Shown here: piece after piece, positions 9,183-18,097 of the stretch
Numbering within the stretch: the first letter of the stretch is position 1
Layout: each line of letters begins with the position of its first letter
Assembly: GCF_031932625.1 (NCBI RefSeq)
Contig: NZ_JAVSCK010000005.1
Location: 62,001 to 126,000 of the forward strand
Origin: Hwangdonia seohaensis
GTDB lineage: Bacteria > Bacteroidota > Bacteroidia > Flavobacteriales > Flavobacteriaceae
Reading direction: 5' to 3'
DNA: 64,000 bases
Program-made: the position numbers and the translations under genes
The notes under the pieces: model-generated
Database searches by the model: none
Seen by the model: the letters and a program-made list of their open reading frames with translations, nothing else
Told to the model about the DNA's origin: nothing

Positions 9183-10868
9183 ATGAGGATTTCAATTATT
9201 GCACTTATTTGCTTATTAAGCTTTTCCTGTACCAATAAATACAAGGATGTGGCAAACACCGAAGCAGATTATCAAGTTATACCAAAACCGTTAAAACTAG
9301 ACATATTATCAGGTAAGTTTTTGGTAGATGGAAATACTAAAATCGTAGGAAGTGAAGCATTGAAGAATGAAGGTGAATTTTTAGCAGGCATGTTAAGTGC
9401 TGCAACGGGAGCAACCGTTAATTTTTCAACTGAAGGTTCGGGAAACATTACTCTTAAATTAGATGATTCCATCGAAAACGATGAAGGTTACACCTTAAAT
9501 GTAGCGTTCGATAACATCGAAATAGCCGGTAAAAACACAAAAGGCGTATTTTATGGTATTCAAACCTTAAGGCAACTCATGCCGTCAAGCATCGAATTGG
9601 CAAATGGCAGCCTAAAAGAATTAACCATTCCTGCTGTGTCAATTACCGATAATCCAAGATACCAATACAGAGGTATGCACTTAGATGTGGCACGCCATTT
9701 TTACCCCGTAGATTTTATAAAAAAGTATATCGACTTAATCGCAATGCATAAAATGAATACGTTTCATTGGCATTTAACCGAAGACCAAGGTTGGCGTATT
9801 GAAATTAAAAAATATCCAAAACTCACTGAAATAGGAGCGTGGAGAAATGGTACCATAGTTGGCCACCACCCGGGAACGGCAAACGATCAGGAAAAATACG
9901 GTGGTTTTTACACCCAAGACGATGTTAAGGATATTGTAGCTTATGCCACAAAAAAACACGTTACTGTAATCCCGGAAATCGAGTTGCCCGGGCATAGTAG
10001 CGCAGCCATTGCCGCTTATCCGTATTTAAGTTGTTTCCCAGATGAGCCAACCAAGGTTACCAATGATATGGGCTCGGAAAAAGGAAAAGAGATTCAAGCG
10101 GCCGGAACCCCAAAAATCGTACAAGAAACCTGGGGTGTTTTTCCAGATGTATATTGTGCCGGGAAAGAAGAAACCTTTGCTTTTTTACAAGATGTATTAG
10201 ATGAGGTAATTCCGTTATTCCCTTCAACTTATATCCATATTGGAGGCGACGAGTGCCCAAAAGCAAATTGGGAAAGATGTCCGAATTGCCAAAAAAGAAT
10301 CAAAAACGAAGGCTTAAAAGACGAGCACGAATTGCAAAGCTACTTTATCACGCGCATTGAAAAATATTTGAATTCTAAAGGAAAAAAAATAATTGGTTGG
10401 GATGAGATTTTAGAAGGCGGTTTAGCGCCAAACGCAACCGTTATGTCGTGGCGAGGAACACAAGGTGGCATTGAAGCGGCAAAACAAAAGCACGACGTTA
10501 TCATGACGCCGGGGCACTCCTGTTATTTCGACCATTACCAAACTGAAGATAAGGACAACGAACCTTTGGCCATTGGTGGAAAAACCACGGTTGCCGATGT
10601 GTATGCATACGAGCCTACCCCAAAAGAGTTAAGTGAAGACGAGCACCAGTATATTTTAGGCGCACAAGGAAATGTATGGTCAGAGTACATGAAGACTACC
10701 GATTACGTGGAATATATGATTTTACCACGTATGTCTGCGCTTTCCGAAGTCGTTTGGTCATCAAAAGAGAACAGGGATTGGGAAGATTTCAGTGCACGAT
10801 TAAATACTTTTAAAGACAGGTACGATGCTTTAGAATTAAACTATGCCAAACACACCTTCGAAAAATAA
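9183..10868 (+). CDS. GH20 beta-N-acetylhexosaminidase lipoprotein
   Basis: A 561-residue exo-hexosaminidase. It starts with a lipoprotein signal (LICLLSFSCTN), followed by the GH20b N-terminal domain and the TIM barrel with RYQYRGMHLDVARHFYP and FHWHLTEDQGWRIEIKKYP. The catalytic Asp-Glu pair is D356-E357 in HIGGDECPK, the site of substrate-assisted hydrolysis of terminal GlcNAc or GalNAc. C-terminal barrel residues appear in GAQGNVWSEYM and EVVWSSKENRDWEDF. It is predicted to act on the cell surface or in the periplasm. Its presence among fucose genes suggests a glycan containing both fucose and an N-acetylhexosamine. The released GlcNAc could enter through the transporter at 18098. Confidence 0.93.
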   Translation: MRISIIALICLLSFSCTNKYKDVANTEADYQVIPKPLKLDILSGKFLVDGNTKIVGSEALKNEGEFLAGMLSAATGATVNFSTEGSGNITLKLDDSIENDEGYTLNVAFDNIEIAGKNTKGVFYGIQTLRQLMPSSIELANGSLKELTIPAVSITDNPRYQYRGMHLDVARHFYPVDFIKKYIDLIAMHKMNTFHWHLTEDQGWRIEIKKYPKLTEIGAWRNGTIVGHHPGTANDQEKYGGFYTQDDVKDIVAYATKKHVTVIPEIELPGHSSAAIAAYPYLSCFPDEPTKVTNDMGSEKGKEIQAAGTPKIVQETWGVFPDVYCAGKEETFAFLQDVLDEVIPLFPSTYIHIGGDECPKANWERCPNCQKRIKNEGLKDEHELQSYFITRIEKYLNSKGKKIIGWDEILEGGLAPNATVMSWRGTQGGIEAAKQKHDVIMTPGHSCYFDHYQTEDKDNEPLAIGGKTTVADVYAYEPTPKELSEDEHQYILGAQGNVWSEYMKTTDYVEYMILPRMSALSEVVWSSKENRDWEDFSARLNTFKDRYDALELNYAKHTFEK

Positions 10869-10889
10869 TAAAATTAACATGTAACTGTT

Positions 10890-12029
10890 GTGAGTTTCAA
10901 TACCAAATACCCATCTATTGAAGATTTAAGAACACGTGCCAAACAAAGGATTCCAAAATTCGCTTTTGATTATTTGGACGGCGGTTGTAATGAGGATATA
11001 AATCTCTATAAAAATACTGCTGAGATACGCGAGGTAGAGTTGTTGCCAGAGTATCTCAGTAAGCACACAGCATCGAGCATGAAAACCACGTTGTTCGGTC
11101 ACGAATACGATGCGCCATTTGGTATCGCTCCTGTTGGTTTACAGGGTTTAATGTGGCCAAATGCGCCGGAAATATTGGCAAAGGCCGCTTTCAAGCATAA
11201 TATACCGTTTGTTTTAAGCACGGTAACAACCAGTAGCATTGAGCGTATTTCTGAATTGACCGAAGGCAAAGCTTGGTTTCAATTATATCACCCAGCTAAA
11301 AATGAGCTAAGGGACGATATTTTAAAAAGATGCGAAACCTCCGGCTACGATACTTTGGTTATTTTATGCGATGTGCCAACCTTTGGTTTTAGACCACGAG
11401 ACATACGAAATGGCTTAGCTATGCCACCAAAAATGTCTATTAACAATATGTTGCAAATTTTAGGGAAACCAAATTGGGCGTTTCAAACCCTAAAACATGG
11501 GCAACCAAATTTTGAAACCTTAAAGCCATATATGCCTAAAAACCTTGATTTAAAACAGTTGGGAAAATTTATGGACGACACATTTTCGGGTAGGTTAAAC
11601 GAAGAAAAAATAAAACCAATTAGAGATATGTGGAAAGGCAAATTGGTATTAAAAGGTGTGGCCAACGAGCTTGATGCCGAACGCGCCATAAACCTTGGAT
11701 TGGACGGTATTATTGTGTCCAACCATGGTGGCAGGCAATTGGATGCGGGAGAATCTACCATAAAACCATTAACAAGAATTGCCGAAAAATACGGCAATCA
11801 AATAGAAGTGATGATGGATAGCGGCATTCGTTCCGGACCGGACGTGGCAAGAAGTTTAGCTTCCGGCGCTAAGTTCACCTTTATGGGAAGATCGTTTATG
11901 TATGGCGTAGCTGCTTTAGGAAACAAAGGCGGCGATCATACCATATCGCTTTTAAAAACCCAATTGCAACAGGTTATGGAGCAAATTTGTTGTGAAAAAG
12001 TGGAAGATTTTAAAAATCATTTAATTTAA
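10890..12029 (+). CDS. FMN-dependent alpha-hydroxy-acid dehydrogenase (L-lactate type)
   Basis: A 379-residue LldD/glycolate-oxidase family flavoprotein. The FMN-binding and catalytic segments are PFGIAPVGLQGL, FVLSTVTTSSIE, WFQLYHP, the catalytic His region IIVSNHGGRQLD, and DSGIRSGPDVARSL. The start is GTG at 10890, 21 bases after the hexosaminidase stop; no ATG fits the conserved N-terminus (FNTKYPSIEDLRTRAKQR). The likely reaction is L-lactate to pyruvate. This makes sense here, because the oxidative L-fucose route releases pyruvate and L-lactate, and this gene closes the same transcription unit. Another 2-hydroxy acid as substrate is possible. Confidence 0.88.
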   Translation: MSFNTKYPSIEDLRTRAKQRIPKFAFDYLDGGCNEDINLYKNTAEIREVELLPEYLSKHTASSMKTTLFGHEYDAPFGIAPVGLQGLMWPNAPEILAKAAFKHNIPFVLSTVTTSSIERISELTEGKAWFQLYHPAKNELRDDILKRCETSGYDTLVILCDVPTFGFRPRDIRNGLAMPPKMSINNMLQILGKPNWAFQTLKHGQPNFETLKPYMPKNLDLKQLGKFMDDTFSGRLNEEKIKPIRDMWKGKLVLKGVANELDAERAINLGLDGIIVSNHGGRQLDAGESTIKPLTRIAEKYGNQIEVMMDSGIRSGPDVARSLASGAKFTFMGRSFMYGVAALGNKGGDHTISLLKTQLQQVMEQICCEKVEDFKNHLI

Positions 12030-12079
12030 TTTACAAGATTTTAAGTTGGTTTCTTAACTAACTGGTTCAATCCGTGATT

Positions 12080-12130
12080 ATTAATCGAGTATAAGTGTAA
12101 ATAACCATTTACGCGATTAATATTTTTTTA
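12080..12130 (+). terminator. Nested palindrome with T-run after the fucose operon
   Basis: Outer arms ATTAATCG (12080-12087) and CGATTAAT (12114-12121) enclose inner arms GTAAAT (12097-12102) and ATTTAC (12107-12112). A T-rich run follows at once. It sits 50 bases after the lactate dehydrogenase stop and about 100 bases before the AraC gene. The best reading is a terminator for the fucose operon. A protein-binding operator for the AraC regulator is the alternative. Confidence 0.5.
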
Positions 12131-12220
12131 TCTTTTGTTGATACTTTCTTTGCTATAATCCAACGGTTTTTATATTTTCACATCAAATATTTATGTGTTT
12201 ATTTAAGAAATCGAGGGTTA

Positions 12221-13093
12221 ATGAAATTACATTTATTAGACAGAAGTACTAAATTGAGCAACGCCTCTTTTTCGATTAGTAATAATTGCTACCCTAATTT
12301 TTTGAAAATTTGGCATTACCACCCAGAATTTGAGCTTGTTACCATTTTAAAAAGCACCGGAACCCGCTTTATTGGTGATAATATTGAGCAGTTTAATGTT
12401 GGGGAAATTGTTTTGATTGGTAAAAATTTACCGCACATGTGGCTAAATGATAAAGAATATTTTAAAGAAGATTCTAAATTGGAGGCACAAGCCATTGCCA
12501 TTCATTTTAATGAAAATTTTGCAGGTGAAATATTTTTCAATATGCCGGAAATGAACGCCATTAAAAAGTTATTTGAAAATGCGCAATACGGGGTTAGGTT
12601 TTCGGGAGATTTAAGTTTGGCGATTAAACGGATTAAAAATTTAGAGGACTTAAAAGGTTTCGATAAAACCATTTCCTTTTTAAAAATCTTGAATTTACTG
12701 GCAAATCATCAAGATTACAAATTGTTATCGAGCATGGGGTTTGTAAATTCATTCAAAAAAACAGGACGAACTAATTTAGCCGAGGTTTACGAATACATTA
12801 TTAAAAATTTTAAAGAGCGCATCACTTTAGAAGATGTAGCCAGCATAGCCTGTATGAATCCCACCGCATTTAGCAGGGTTTTTAAACGCGTAAATCGGAA
12901 AACCTTTAGCGAATACTTAAACGAAGTTCGTATTGGGTACGCCTGTAAGTTGTTGATGGAAGAAAAGTACAGTATTTCTGAAATATGTTTTGAATCTGGT
13001 TTCAATAATATTTCTAACTTCAACCGGCAATTTAAAAAAACGAAAAACTATTCGCCCACCGAGTATATAAAAGCGCATTTAAGCGGACGCTAA
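12221..13093 (+). CDS. AraC-family transcriptional regulator
   Basis: A 290-residue regulator with an N-terminal cupin-like ligand domain (the metal/sugar-pocket type HYHPEFELV, GDNIEQFNVGEIVLIGKNLPHMW) and a C-terminal double helix-turn-helix. The first HTH is in ITLEDVASIACMNPTAFSRVFK at about 203-224, and the second in YSISEICFESGFNNISNFNRQFKK. It follows the fucose operon in the same direction and is its most likely regulator, probably sensing a sugar or sugar acid. A GlcNAc-related ligand is also possible, because the amino-sugar module begins 3 kb downstream, but that module has its own LacI gene. Confidence 0.88.
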   Translation: MKLHLLDRSTKLSNASFSISNNCYPNFLKIWHYHPEFELVTILKSTGTRFIGDNIEQFNVGEIVLIGKNLPHMWLNDKEYFKEDSKLEAQAIAIHFNENFAGEIFFNMPEMNAIKKLFENAQYGVRFSGDLSLAIKRIKNLEDLKGFDKTISFLKILNLLANHQDYKLLSSMGFVNSFKKTGRTNLAEVYEYIIKNFKERITLEDVASIACMNPTAFSRVFKRVNRKTFSEYLNEVRIGYACKLLMEEKYSISEICFESGFNNISNFNRQFKKTKNYSPTEYIKAHLSGR

Positions 13094-13300
13094 AGCTATG
13101 GGATATTTGACTTAAAATCCGGCTTTTGTCAAATTTTACCATTAAAAATTTACATTTAATGAGGTTTCTTCAAAAATGAATTTTTGCACCTCATTTTTAG
13201 TCCTTTAATCTATTCAATTTATTATTATTGTATTCAATTTTACAAGCGAATTGTAACGTGTTTACCCGTTTTTAATTCAAAAAGACTAAGCTTAAAATTT

Positions 13301-14161
13301 ATGAAAGCTGCAAAAGTTATTATTTTAATCAACTGCCAAGATCGACCAAACATTATAGCAACCGTTACTTCTTTTGTGGCGAATAACGGCGGGAATATTG
13401 TTTATATCGATCAACATGTAGATCGCGTTCAGGATACGTTTTTTATGCGATTGGAAGGCGAATTTGAAAGCGTTAGTTTTTCAATGGAAAATTTTAAAAC
13501 ACAATTTAAAGATGTTTTAGCTGAAAAATTTAATATGAAATGGCGCATATATGCATCGGATGCAAAACTGAAAATGGCGGTATTTGTATCTAAATACGAC
13601 CACTGTTTGTATGATTTGTTAGGGCGTTACAATTCTGGAGAACTCGGTTTGGAAATTCCTTTTATTGTTAGTAATCACATGGATTTGAAACCCATTGCCG
13701 ATAACTTTAAAATTCCATTTTACCATATTCCCGTTACCAAAGACACCAAAGCCGAAGCCGAAGAAAAACAACTGCAATTGCTCGAAAAATACAACATCGA
13801 TTTTATTGTATTGGCAAGATATATGCAAATTGTTTCGGATAAATTAATCGATAAATATCCGAGTAAAATCATAAATATACACCATTCATTCCTGCCTGCT
13901 TTCGTGGGCGCAAAACCGTATCATTCAGCTTATAAACGCGGGGTGAAAATTATTGGGGCAACCAGCCATTATGTAACCGAAGAATTGGATGCAGGTCCCA
14001 TAATAGAGCAGGATGTGGCACACGTTTCGCACGACCACAACGTACAGGATTTAATTGCAAAAGGACGCGATTTGGAAAAAATCGTATTGTCTACCGCCGT
14101 TAAATTGCATGCCAAAAGAAAAGTAATGGTTTACAATAATAAAACGATTATTTTTTCATAG
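13301..14161 (+). CDS. purU: Formyltetrahydrofolate deformylase
   Basis: A 286-residue PurU, a typical length. It hydrolyses 10-formyltetrahydrofolate to formate and tetrahydrofolate in the cytoplasm, balancing one-carbon pools. An N-terminal ACT domain (VIILINCQDRPNIIATVTSF, residues about 5-75) precedes the formyltransferase fold with the catalytic set in KIINIHHSFLPAFVGAKPYH and EELDAGPIIEQDV. A longer in-frame start at 13184 exists, but it adds 39 hydrophobic residues not found in the family and lies over non-coding-looking DNA, so I take ATG 13301. It has no obvious link to the sugar genes around it. Confidence 0.95.
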   Translation: MKAAKVIILINCQDRPNIIATVTSFVANNGGNIVYIDQHVDRVQDTFFMRLEGEFESVSFSMENFKTQFKDVLAEKFNMKWRIYASDAKLKMAVFVSKYDHCLYDLLGRYNSGELGLEIPFIVSNHMDLKPIADNFKIPFYHIPVTKDTKAEAEEKQLQLLEKYNIDFIVLARYMQIVSDKLIDKYPSKIINIHHSFLPAFVGAKPYHSAYKRGVKIIGATSHYVTEELDAGPIIEQDVAHVSHDHNVQDLIAKGRDLEKIVLSTAVKLHAKRKVMVYNNKTIIFS

Positions 14162-14207
14162 TGGTGATGCATTAAAAAAGTCATATTTATAAACTTAAAA
14201 TAACCGA

Positions 14208-14849
14208 ATGATTTTGAAGACCTATCGAGTAAATTCTATTAAAGGAAATACATTACGGCTCACGGGAAAAGGCCTTGACAAAGCTTGGGAACAAGCCGAA
14301 GTATTAACTGATTTTATTTCGCCTTGGGATAAAAAGGGTGTTGATAAAATTGAATTTAGGGCCCTTTATAATACCGAACATTTATTCTTTTGCTTTAAGG
14401 TTTTTGATGCTGAAATTTATGTTGATTCAACCGATGATACGCATCTCAGTATAAACAACTCCGATCGTGTGGAACTTTTTTTTAGAGCTGATGAAAACTT
14501 GAATCCCTACTATTGTTTGGAGATTGACCCAACCCCCAGAATTATGGATTTTATAGCTAAACCCAATAAGGATTTTGATTTTTATTGGAATTGGCCATCA
14601 GAGGATATTAATGTGAAATCCAATAAAGAAGAAAACTTTTTCACGGTTGAAGGTGCAATAAGTTTGGCTTCATTAAAGCGATTTAATTTAGTGAAAGACG
14701 GAAAAATTGAAACGGGAATCTATCGTGCCAAATACCACAAACAAGCAGATGGCAACTACGAACCAACTTGGATAACTTGGGTAAACCCGCAAACGGAAGA
14801 ACCCAATTTTCACACGCCGTCGTCTTTTGGCATTTTACAATTTATGTGA
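14208..14849 (+). CDS. CBM9-like / DOMON-fold carbohydrate-binding protein
   Basis: A 213-residue protein that looks like a family 9 carbohydrate-binding module on its own: LTGKGLDKAWEQAEVLTDF at the start, IEFRALYNTEHLFFCFKVFDAEIY, then NNSDRVELFFRADENLNPYYCLEIDP and a C-terminal TWITWVNPQTEEPNFHTPSSFGILQF. It has no catalytic domain and, surprisingly for a glycan-binding module, no signal peptide, so it may act in the cytoplasm or be exported by another route. Relatives are often annotated as sugar-binding or endoxylanase-like proteins. It converges with the LacI gene two bases away. Function unknown. Confidence 0.75.
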   Translation: MILKTYRVNSIKGNTLRLTGKGLDKAWEQAEVLTDFISPWDKKGVDKIEFRALYNTEHLFFCFKVFDAEIYVDSTDDTHLSINNSDRVELFFRADENLNPYYCLEIDPTPRIMDFIAKPNKDFDFYWNWPSEDINVKSNKEENFFTVEGAISLASLKRFNLVKDGKIETGIYRAKYHKQADGNYEPTWITWVNPQTEEPNFHTPSSFGILQFM

Positions 14850-14850
14850 A

Positions 14851-15894
14851 TTAATTGTGGGTATACCCATCAAAGTTTTCGGAGTTAATAATGTCAATGG
14901 GTAATAATTTCTGCCTGGGAATTTTTTTGTCGAACAGAAAATATTCAGCAAGTTGTGTGATACAAAGATACGCTTGGTGTTTGGGGTTTTGGTTGATTAA
15001 AAAATCAATGGCATTGTTTTTTAAGTACTTTATGTTTTCATCCAATAAATCGTAACCAATAATTTTTATTTCTAAATCAGGGAAATCTTTAACAATATTG
15101 GCAACGCTGTACACTTTGGATGTGGTTACAAAAATGCCTGAAATGTCATTGGGCTTTTTCAATAAATCGTGTAATTTCTTGTCTAAATCGGTTTGCTGTA
15201 AACTACATGTTTTTAAGTTGAACTTGCTGTTTGGCAAACGCTCCAAATAATTTTTAAACCCCTTTTCCTTTAGCTGCATGTGAATGGAGTTGTTAAAAAC
15301 TTCATCGAGGTGAATAATTAAAATGGTTCTGTTTTTTGGCACGATCATTTCCATAAGTCGCGCAGCAATACGGCCGCTTTGTATTAAATCCTGTCCAACA
15401 TAATTGGTAATGCCGTTTAATTCTAAAGGGTCGTTAATCGTGCTCACAATAATATTGTTGGCATTGTATATTTTAATAACCTCAATCGATTCTTTATGAA
15501 AAACAGGGGTTATTAAAACCGCATCGGGCAATTGTTTTAAAACCGTTTTGTTGACCTCCAAAAAGGATCGGGTATCGGTATGATCAAAATAATAAGAATC
15601 AATGGTAATCCCAAACGAATTATACTCGTTAATAGCATCGTTTACGCCATTTGTACAAGGTTGCCAGTAGGGGTCGATTTTCGGGTCGGGTTGAATAACG
15701 CAAATATGGTAGTTCTTGGTATTCTTTAAACTTCTGGCAATAAGGTTTGGTTGGTAATCAATTTCTTCTAACAACTTGGTAACCTTTTCCAAAGCCGCCG
15801 GCGAAACTTTACCGCGTTTATGGATTACTCTATCTACAGTGCCTTTAGATACTCCAGCTAATTCGGCAATATCTTTTATGGTGTATTTTTTCAT
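14851..15894 (-). CDS. LacI-family transcriptional regulator
   Basis: A 347-residue repressor. The N-terminal HTH is YTIKDIAELAGVSKGTVDRV with the hinge helix LIARSLKN, followed by a periplasmic-binding-protein-like sugar sensor domain (ICVIQPDPKIDPYW, PDAVLITPVF, TNYVGQDLIQSGRIAARLM). It is transcribed away from the nucleotidyltransferase gene at 16106. A perfect 18-base palindrome lies 37 bases upstream of its start, so it very likely represses itself and perhaps the divergent amino-sugar operon. The inducer is not known; a hexosamine or a phosphorylated form is the best guess from the neighbours. Confidence 0.92.
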   Translation of the reverse strand: MKKYTIKDIAELAGVSKGTVDRVIHKRGKVSPAALEKVTKLLEEIDYQPNLIARSLKNTKNYHICVIQPDPKIDPYWQPCTNGVNDAINEYNSFGITIDSYYFDHTDTRSFLEVNKTVLKQLPDAVLITPVFHKESIEVIKIYNANNIIVSTINDPLELNGITNYVGQDLIQSGRIAARLMEMIVPKNRTILIIHLDEVFNNSIHMQLKEKGFKNYLERLPNSKFNLKTCSLQQTDLDKKLHDLLKKPNDISGIFVTTSKVYSVANIVKDFPDLEIKIIGYDLLDENIKYLKNNAIDFLINQNPKHQAYLCITQLAEYFLFDKKIPRQKLLPIDIINSENFDGYTHN

Positions 15895-15900
15895 CTATCA

Positions 15901-15933
15901 CAAATATATATAAAATATAGATTAAAATATCAA
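15901..15933 (-). promoter_or_regulatory. Putative promoter of the LacI gene
   Basis: Read on the minus strand, TATATTTG (15908-15901) matches the Bacteroidota -7 consensus TAnnTTTG exactly. A TTG lies 22 bases further up (15933-15931), inside the operator palindrome. The -7 box ends only six bases before the ATG at 15894, so the mRNA would have almost no leader. The match could also be a chance result of the A/T-rich stretch. Confidence 0.45.
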
Positions 15934-15949
15934 TGTGTTCGAACACATT
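15932..15949. promoter_or_regulatory. LacI-type operator palindrome
   Basis: The sequence AATGTGTTCGAACACATT is a perfect 18-base palindrome with a central CG, the usual design of a LacI/GalR operator. It lies in the 211-base divergent region between the LacI gene and the nucleotidyltransferase operon, overlapping the putative -33 element of the LacI promoter. I saw no second copy elsewhere in the window by eye. Confidence 0.75.
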
Positions 15950-16105
15950 TTTTATATATTTCCTTTTTTATTGGCAAATTAATCTGTAAGTTTGTTTCCT
16001 TTAGGCAATGTTTTGCAAGGGTTAAAGGCGTGAAAAACAGAATATAACGCGTGTTAAATTGTTTCCGTTCAACAAAAATCAGGCTTAAAAACATAAATAT
16101 ATAAG

Positions 16106-17008
16106 ATGGAAAAACCAACACTTGTAATTTTAGCCGCGGGTATGGGGAGCCGCTACGGCGGTTTAAAACAGATGGATACGTTTACACCCGAAGGCGATAC
16201 CATTATCGATTTTTCAATTTACGACGCGCTTCAAGCGGGATTTGGAAAATTTGTTTTTATTATTAGAAAACGTTTCGAAAAAGACTTTAAGGACATCTTC
16301 AACAAAAAATTGGAAGGGAAAGCCGAAGTAGTTTATGTTTACCAAGAACTTGACAGTGTTCCTGAAAAATATATTAACCCAGAGCGCGTAAAGCCATGGG
16401 GCACCGGACATGCACTTTTAATGGCAAAAGATGCTGTTAATGAAAACTTTGCCATTATAAATGGCGACGATTTTTACGGAAAGGAAGCTTTTGAGGTGAT
16501 GGCAAAATCCTTAATGACAAAGGATAAAGAATCTTACCAGTTTAATACCATGGCTTACTTGTTGAAAAATACGATTTCAGAGCATGGTTATGTGTCAAGA
16601 GGCGAGTGCGAAGTAAATGAAAACGGGTTTTTAACTGATGTAACCGAACGTACCCACATTGAAAAAATTGATGGCAAGTTAATGCGAAAAGATGAAGATG
16701 GGAATTTTATTCCTATTGACGAAAACACAATTGTTTCCATGAATTTTTGGGGATTTACGCCTAAATGTTTTAACTTCGGAAATCAATTGTTTGAAGAATT
16801 TTTAGAGGCCAATAAAACTAATTTAAAAGCAGAATTTTATATACCGTCTATTGTAAATGAGATACTTAAATCCGGAAAAGCCACTGTTGAAGTTTTAAAA
16901 TCAGATGCCAAATGGTTTGGGGTAACTTATAAAGAAGACAAGGAAATTGTTGAAAAAGCGATAAAAGACTTAAAGGAACAAGGTGTTTATCCAACTAAAC
17001 TTTGGTAG
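16106..17008 (+). CDS. Sugar-phosphate nucleotidyltransferase
   Basis: A 300-residue NTP_transferase-fold protein. The nucleotide-binding signature LAAGMGSRYGGLKQMD lies at residues about 8-23. The region PWGTGHALLMAKDAV and the metal-binding pair in FAIINGDDFYG follow. This fold joins a sugar-1-phosphate to a nucleoside triphosphate. It is immediately followed (no gap) by an APH-type sugar kinase, so the pair may turn a free sugar into sugar-1-phosphate and then into a nucleotide sugar. In the context of the GH20 enzyme and NagB, a GlcNAc or GalNAc derivative is the best guess. The nucleotide and sugar specificity cannot be read from sequence. Confidence 0.85.
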   Translation: MEKPTLVILAAGMGSRYGGLKQMDTFTPEGDTIIDFSIYDALQAGFGKFVFIIRKRFEKDFKDIFNKKLEGKAEVVYVYQELDSVPEKYINPERVKPWGTGHALLMAKDAVNENFAIINGDDFYGKEAFEVMAKSLMTKDKESYQFNTMAYLLKNTISEHGYVSRGECEVNENGFLTDVTERTHIEKIDGKLMRKDEDGNFIPIDENTIVSMNFWGFTPKCFNFGNQLFEEFLEANKTNLKAEFYIPSIVNEILKSGKATVEVLKSDAKWFGVTYKEDKEIVEKAIKDLKEQGVYPTKLW

Positions 17009-18076
17009 ATGTTAACAGAAAAATTAAAATTTATTTTCGGTCAATTTGAACACCAAGGCGAGTTCGAATCCTATCAAGAATTAGCTTCAGGGCATATAAA
17101 CGATACCTATTTAATTAAAACAAAAAAGAAACCCCATTTTGTGCTACAACGCATCAATCATGGGGTTTTTAAAGATGTTCCTGGGTTAATTGAAAATAAG
17201 GTAGCGGTTAGTAAGCATATTCAAGAAAAACTAAAAAACCTGTCCGTAAAAAAGCAAAAGCGCCGCGTATTGGCGTTTGCACAAACCAAATCGGGTGAAT
17301 CTTATTACCGAGATGAAGAAGGCAATTATTGGAATTTAATGTATTTTATTGATAAAAGCGTGACCTATGAAATAGTTGATAACGATGATATTGCCTATCA
17401 AGGCGGTCGGTTATTGGGTCAGTTTTTAACACTTACCAGCGATTTCGATGCTTCAAAACTCACCGAAGTTATTCCTAAGTTTCACGATATGTCTTTTCGC
17501 TATTCGCAATTTGAAGACGCTCTTAAAATAGCTTCAAAAGAAAGATTGGAAAAAGCTAAAGATTATATTAAGCAGGTTGAAGATTTAAAAGAAGAAATGC
17601 ATATTCTTCAAAAATTAAAGGAATCCGGAGCTATAAAACTACGCGTAACCCATAACGATACAAAAATATCAAACGCGCTTTTTAACAAGAAAAACAAAGG
17701 TTTGTGCCTTATCGATACCGATACGGTAATGCCCGGAATTGTGCATTATGATTTTGGAGATGCCATAAGAACCATTTGTAATACAGCTGCCGAAGATGAA
17801 ACCGACCTGGATTTGGTAGAATTTAATGTTGATTATTACAAAGCTTATACCAAAGGATTTCTGAAAAAAATGAAATCTTCACTTACACCAACGGAGCTTA
17901 AATATTTGCCTTTAGCGGCAAAAACCATGATTTTCATTATGGCTTTAAGGTTTTTAACCGATTATTTAAACAACGATATATATTACAAAACAAAATACCC
18001 AGAGCATAATTTAGATCGCGCCAAAAATCAATTTAAGCTCATACAAAGTTTTACGGAAAAAATTAATCAACTATAA
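17009..18076 (+). CDS. APH-family sugar kinase (NahK-like)
   Basis: A 355-residue phosphotransferase of the aminoglycoside-phosphotransferase/choline-kinase fold. The Brenner motif is VTHNDTKISNALF (His214, Asp216), followed by the metal-binding LIDTDTVMPGIVHYDFGDAIR. The N-terminus (ELASGHINDTYLI, PHFVLQRINHGVF) is characteristic of the group that contains N-acetylhexosamine 1-kinase NahK. The start codon directly follows the stop of the nucleotidyltransferase. The likely substrate is GlcNAc or another hexosamine, phosphorylated at O1 (NahK-like) or O6. No ROK-type NagK is present in the module, so this may be its only hexosamine kinase. Confidence 0.85.
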   Translation: MLTEKLKFIFGQFEHQGEFESYQELASGHINDTYLIKTKKKPHFVLQRINHGVFKDVPGLIENKVAVSKHIQEKLKNLSVKKQKRRVLAFAQTKSGESYYRDEEGNYWNLMYFIDKSVTYEIVDNDDIAYQGGRLLGQFLTLTSDFDASKLTEVIPKFHDMSFRYSQFEDALKIASKERLEKAKDYIKQVEDLKEEMHILQKLKESGAIKLRVTHNDTKISNALFNKKNKGLCLIDTDTVMPGIVHYDFGDAIRTICNTAAEDETDLDLVEFNVDYYKAYTKGFLKKMKSSLTPTELKYLPLAAKTMIFIMALRFLTDYLNNDIYYKTKYPEHNLDRAKNQFKLIQSFTEKINQL

Positions 18077-18097
18077 TACTTAAATCAACCAATAATT

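Noticed and set aside
13184..13300. Longer N-terminus for PurU
   Set aside because: The added 39 residues are hydrophobic and not part of the family, while the ACT domain starts right after ATG 13301.
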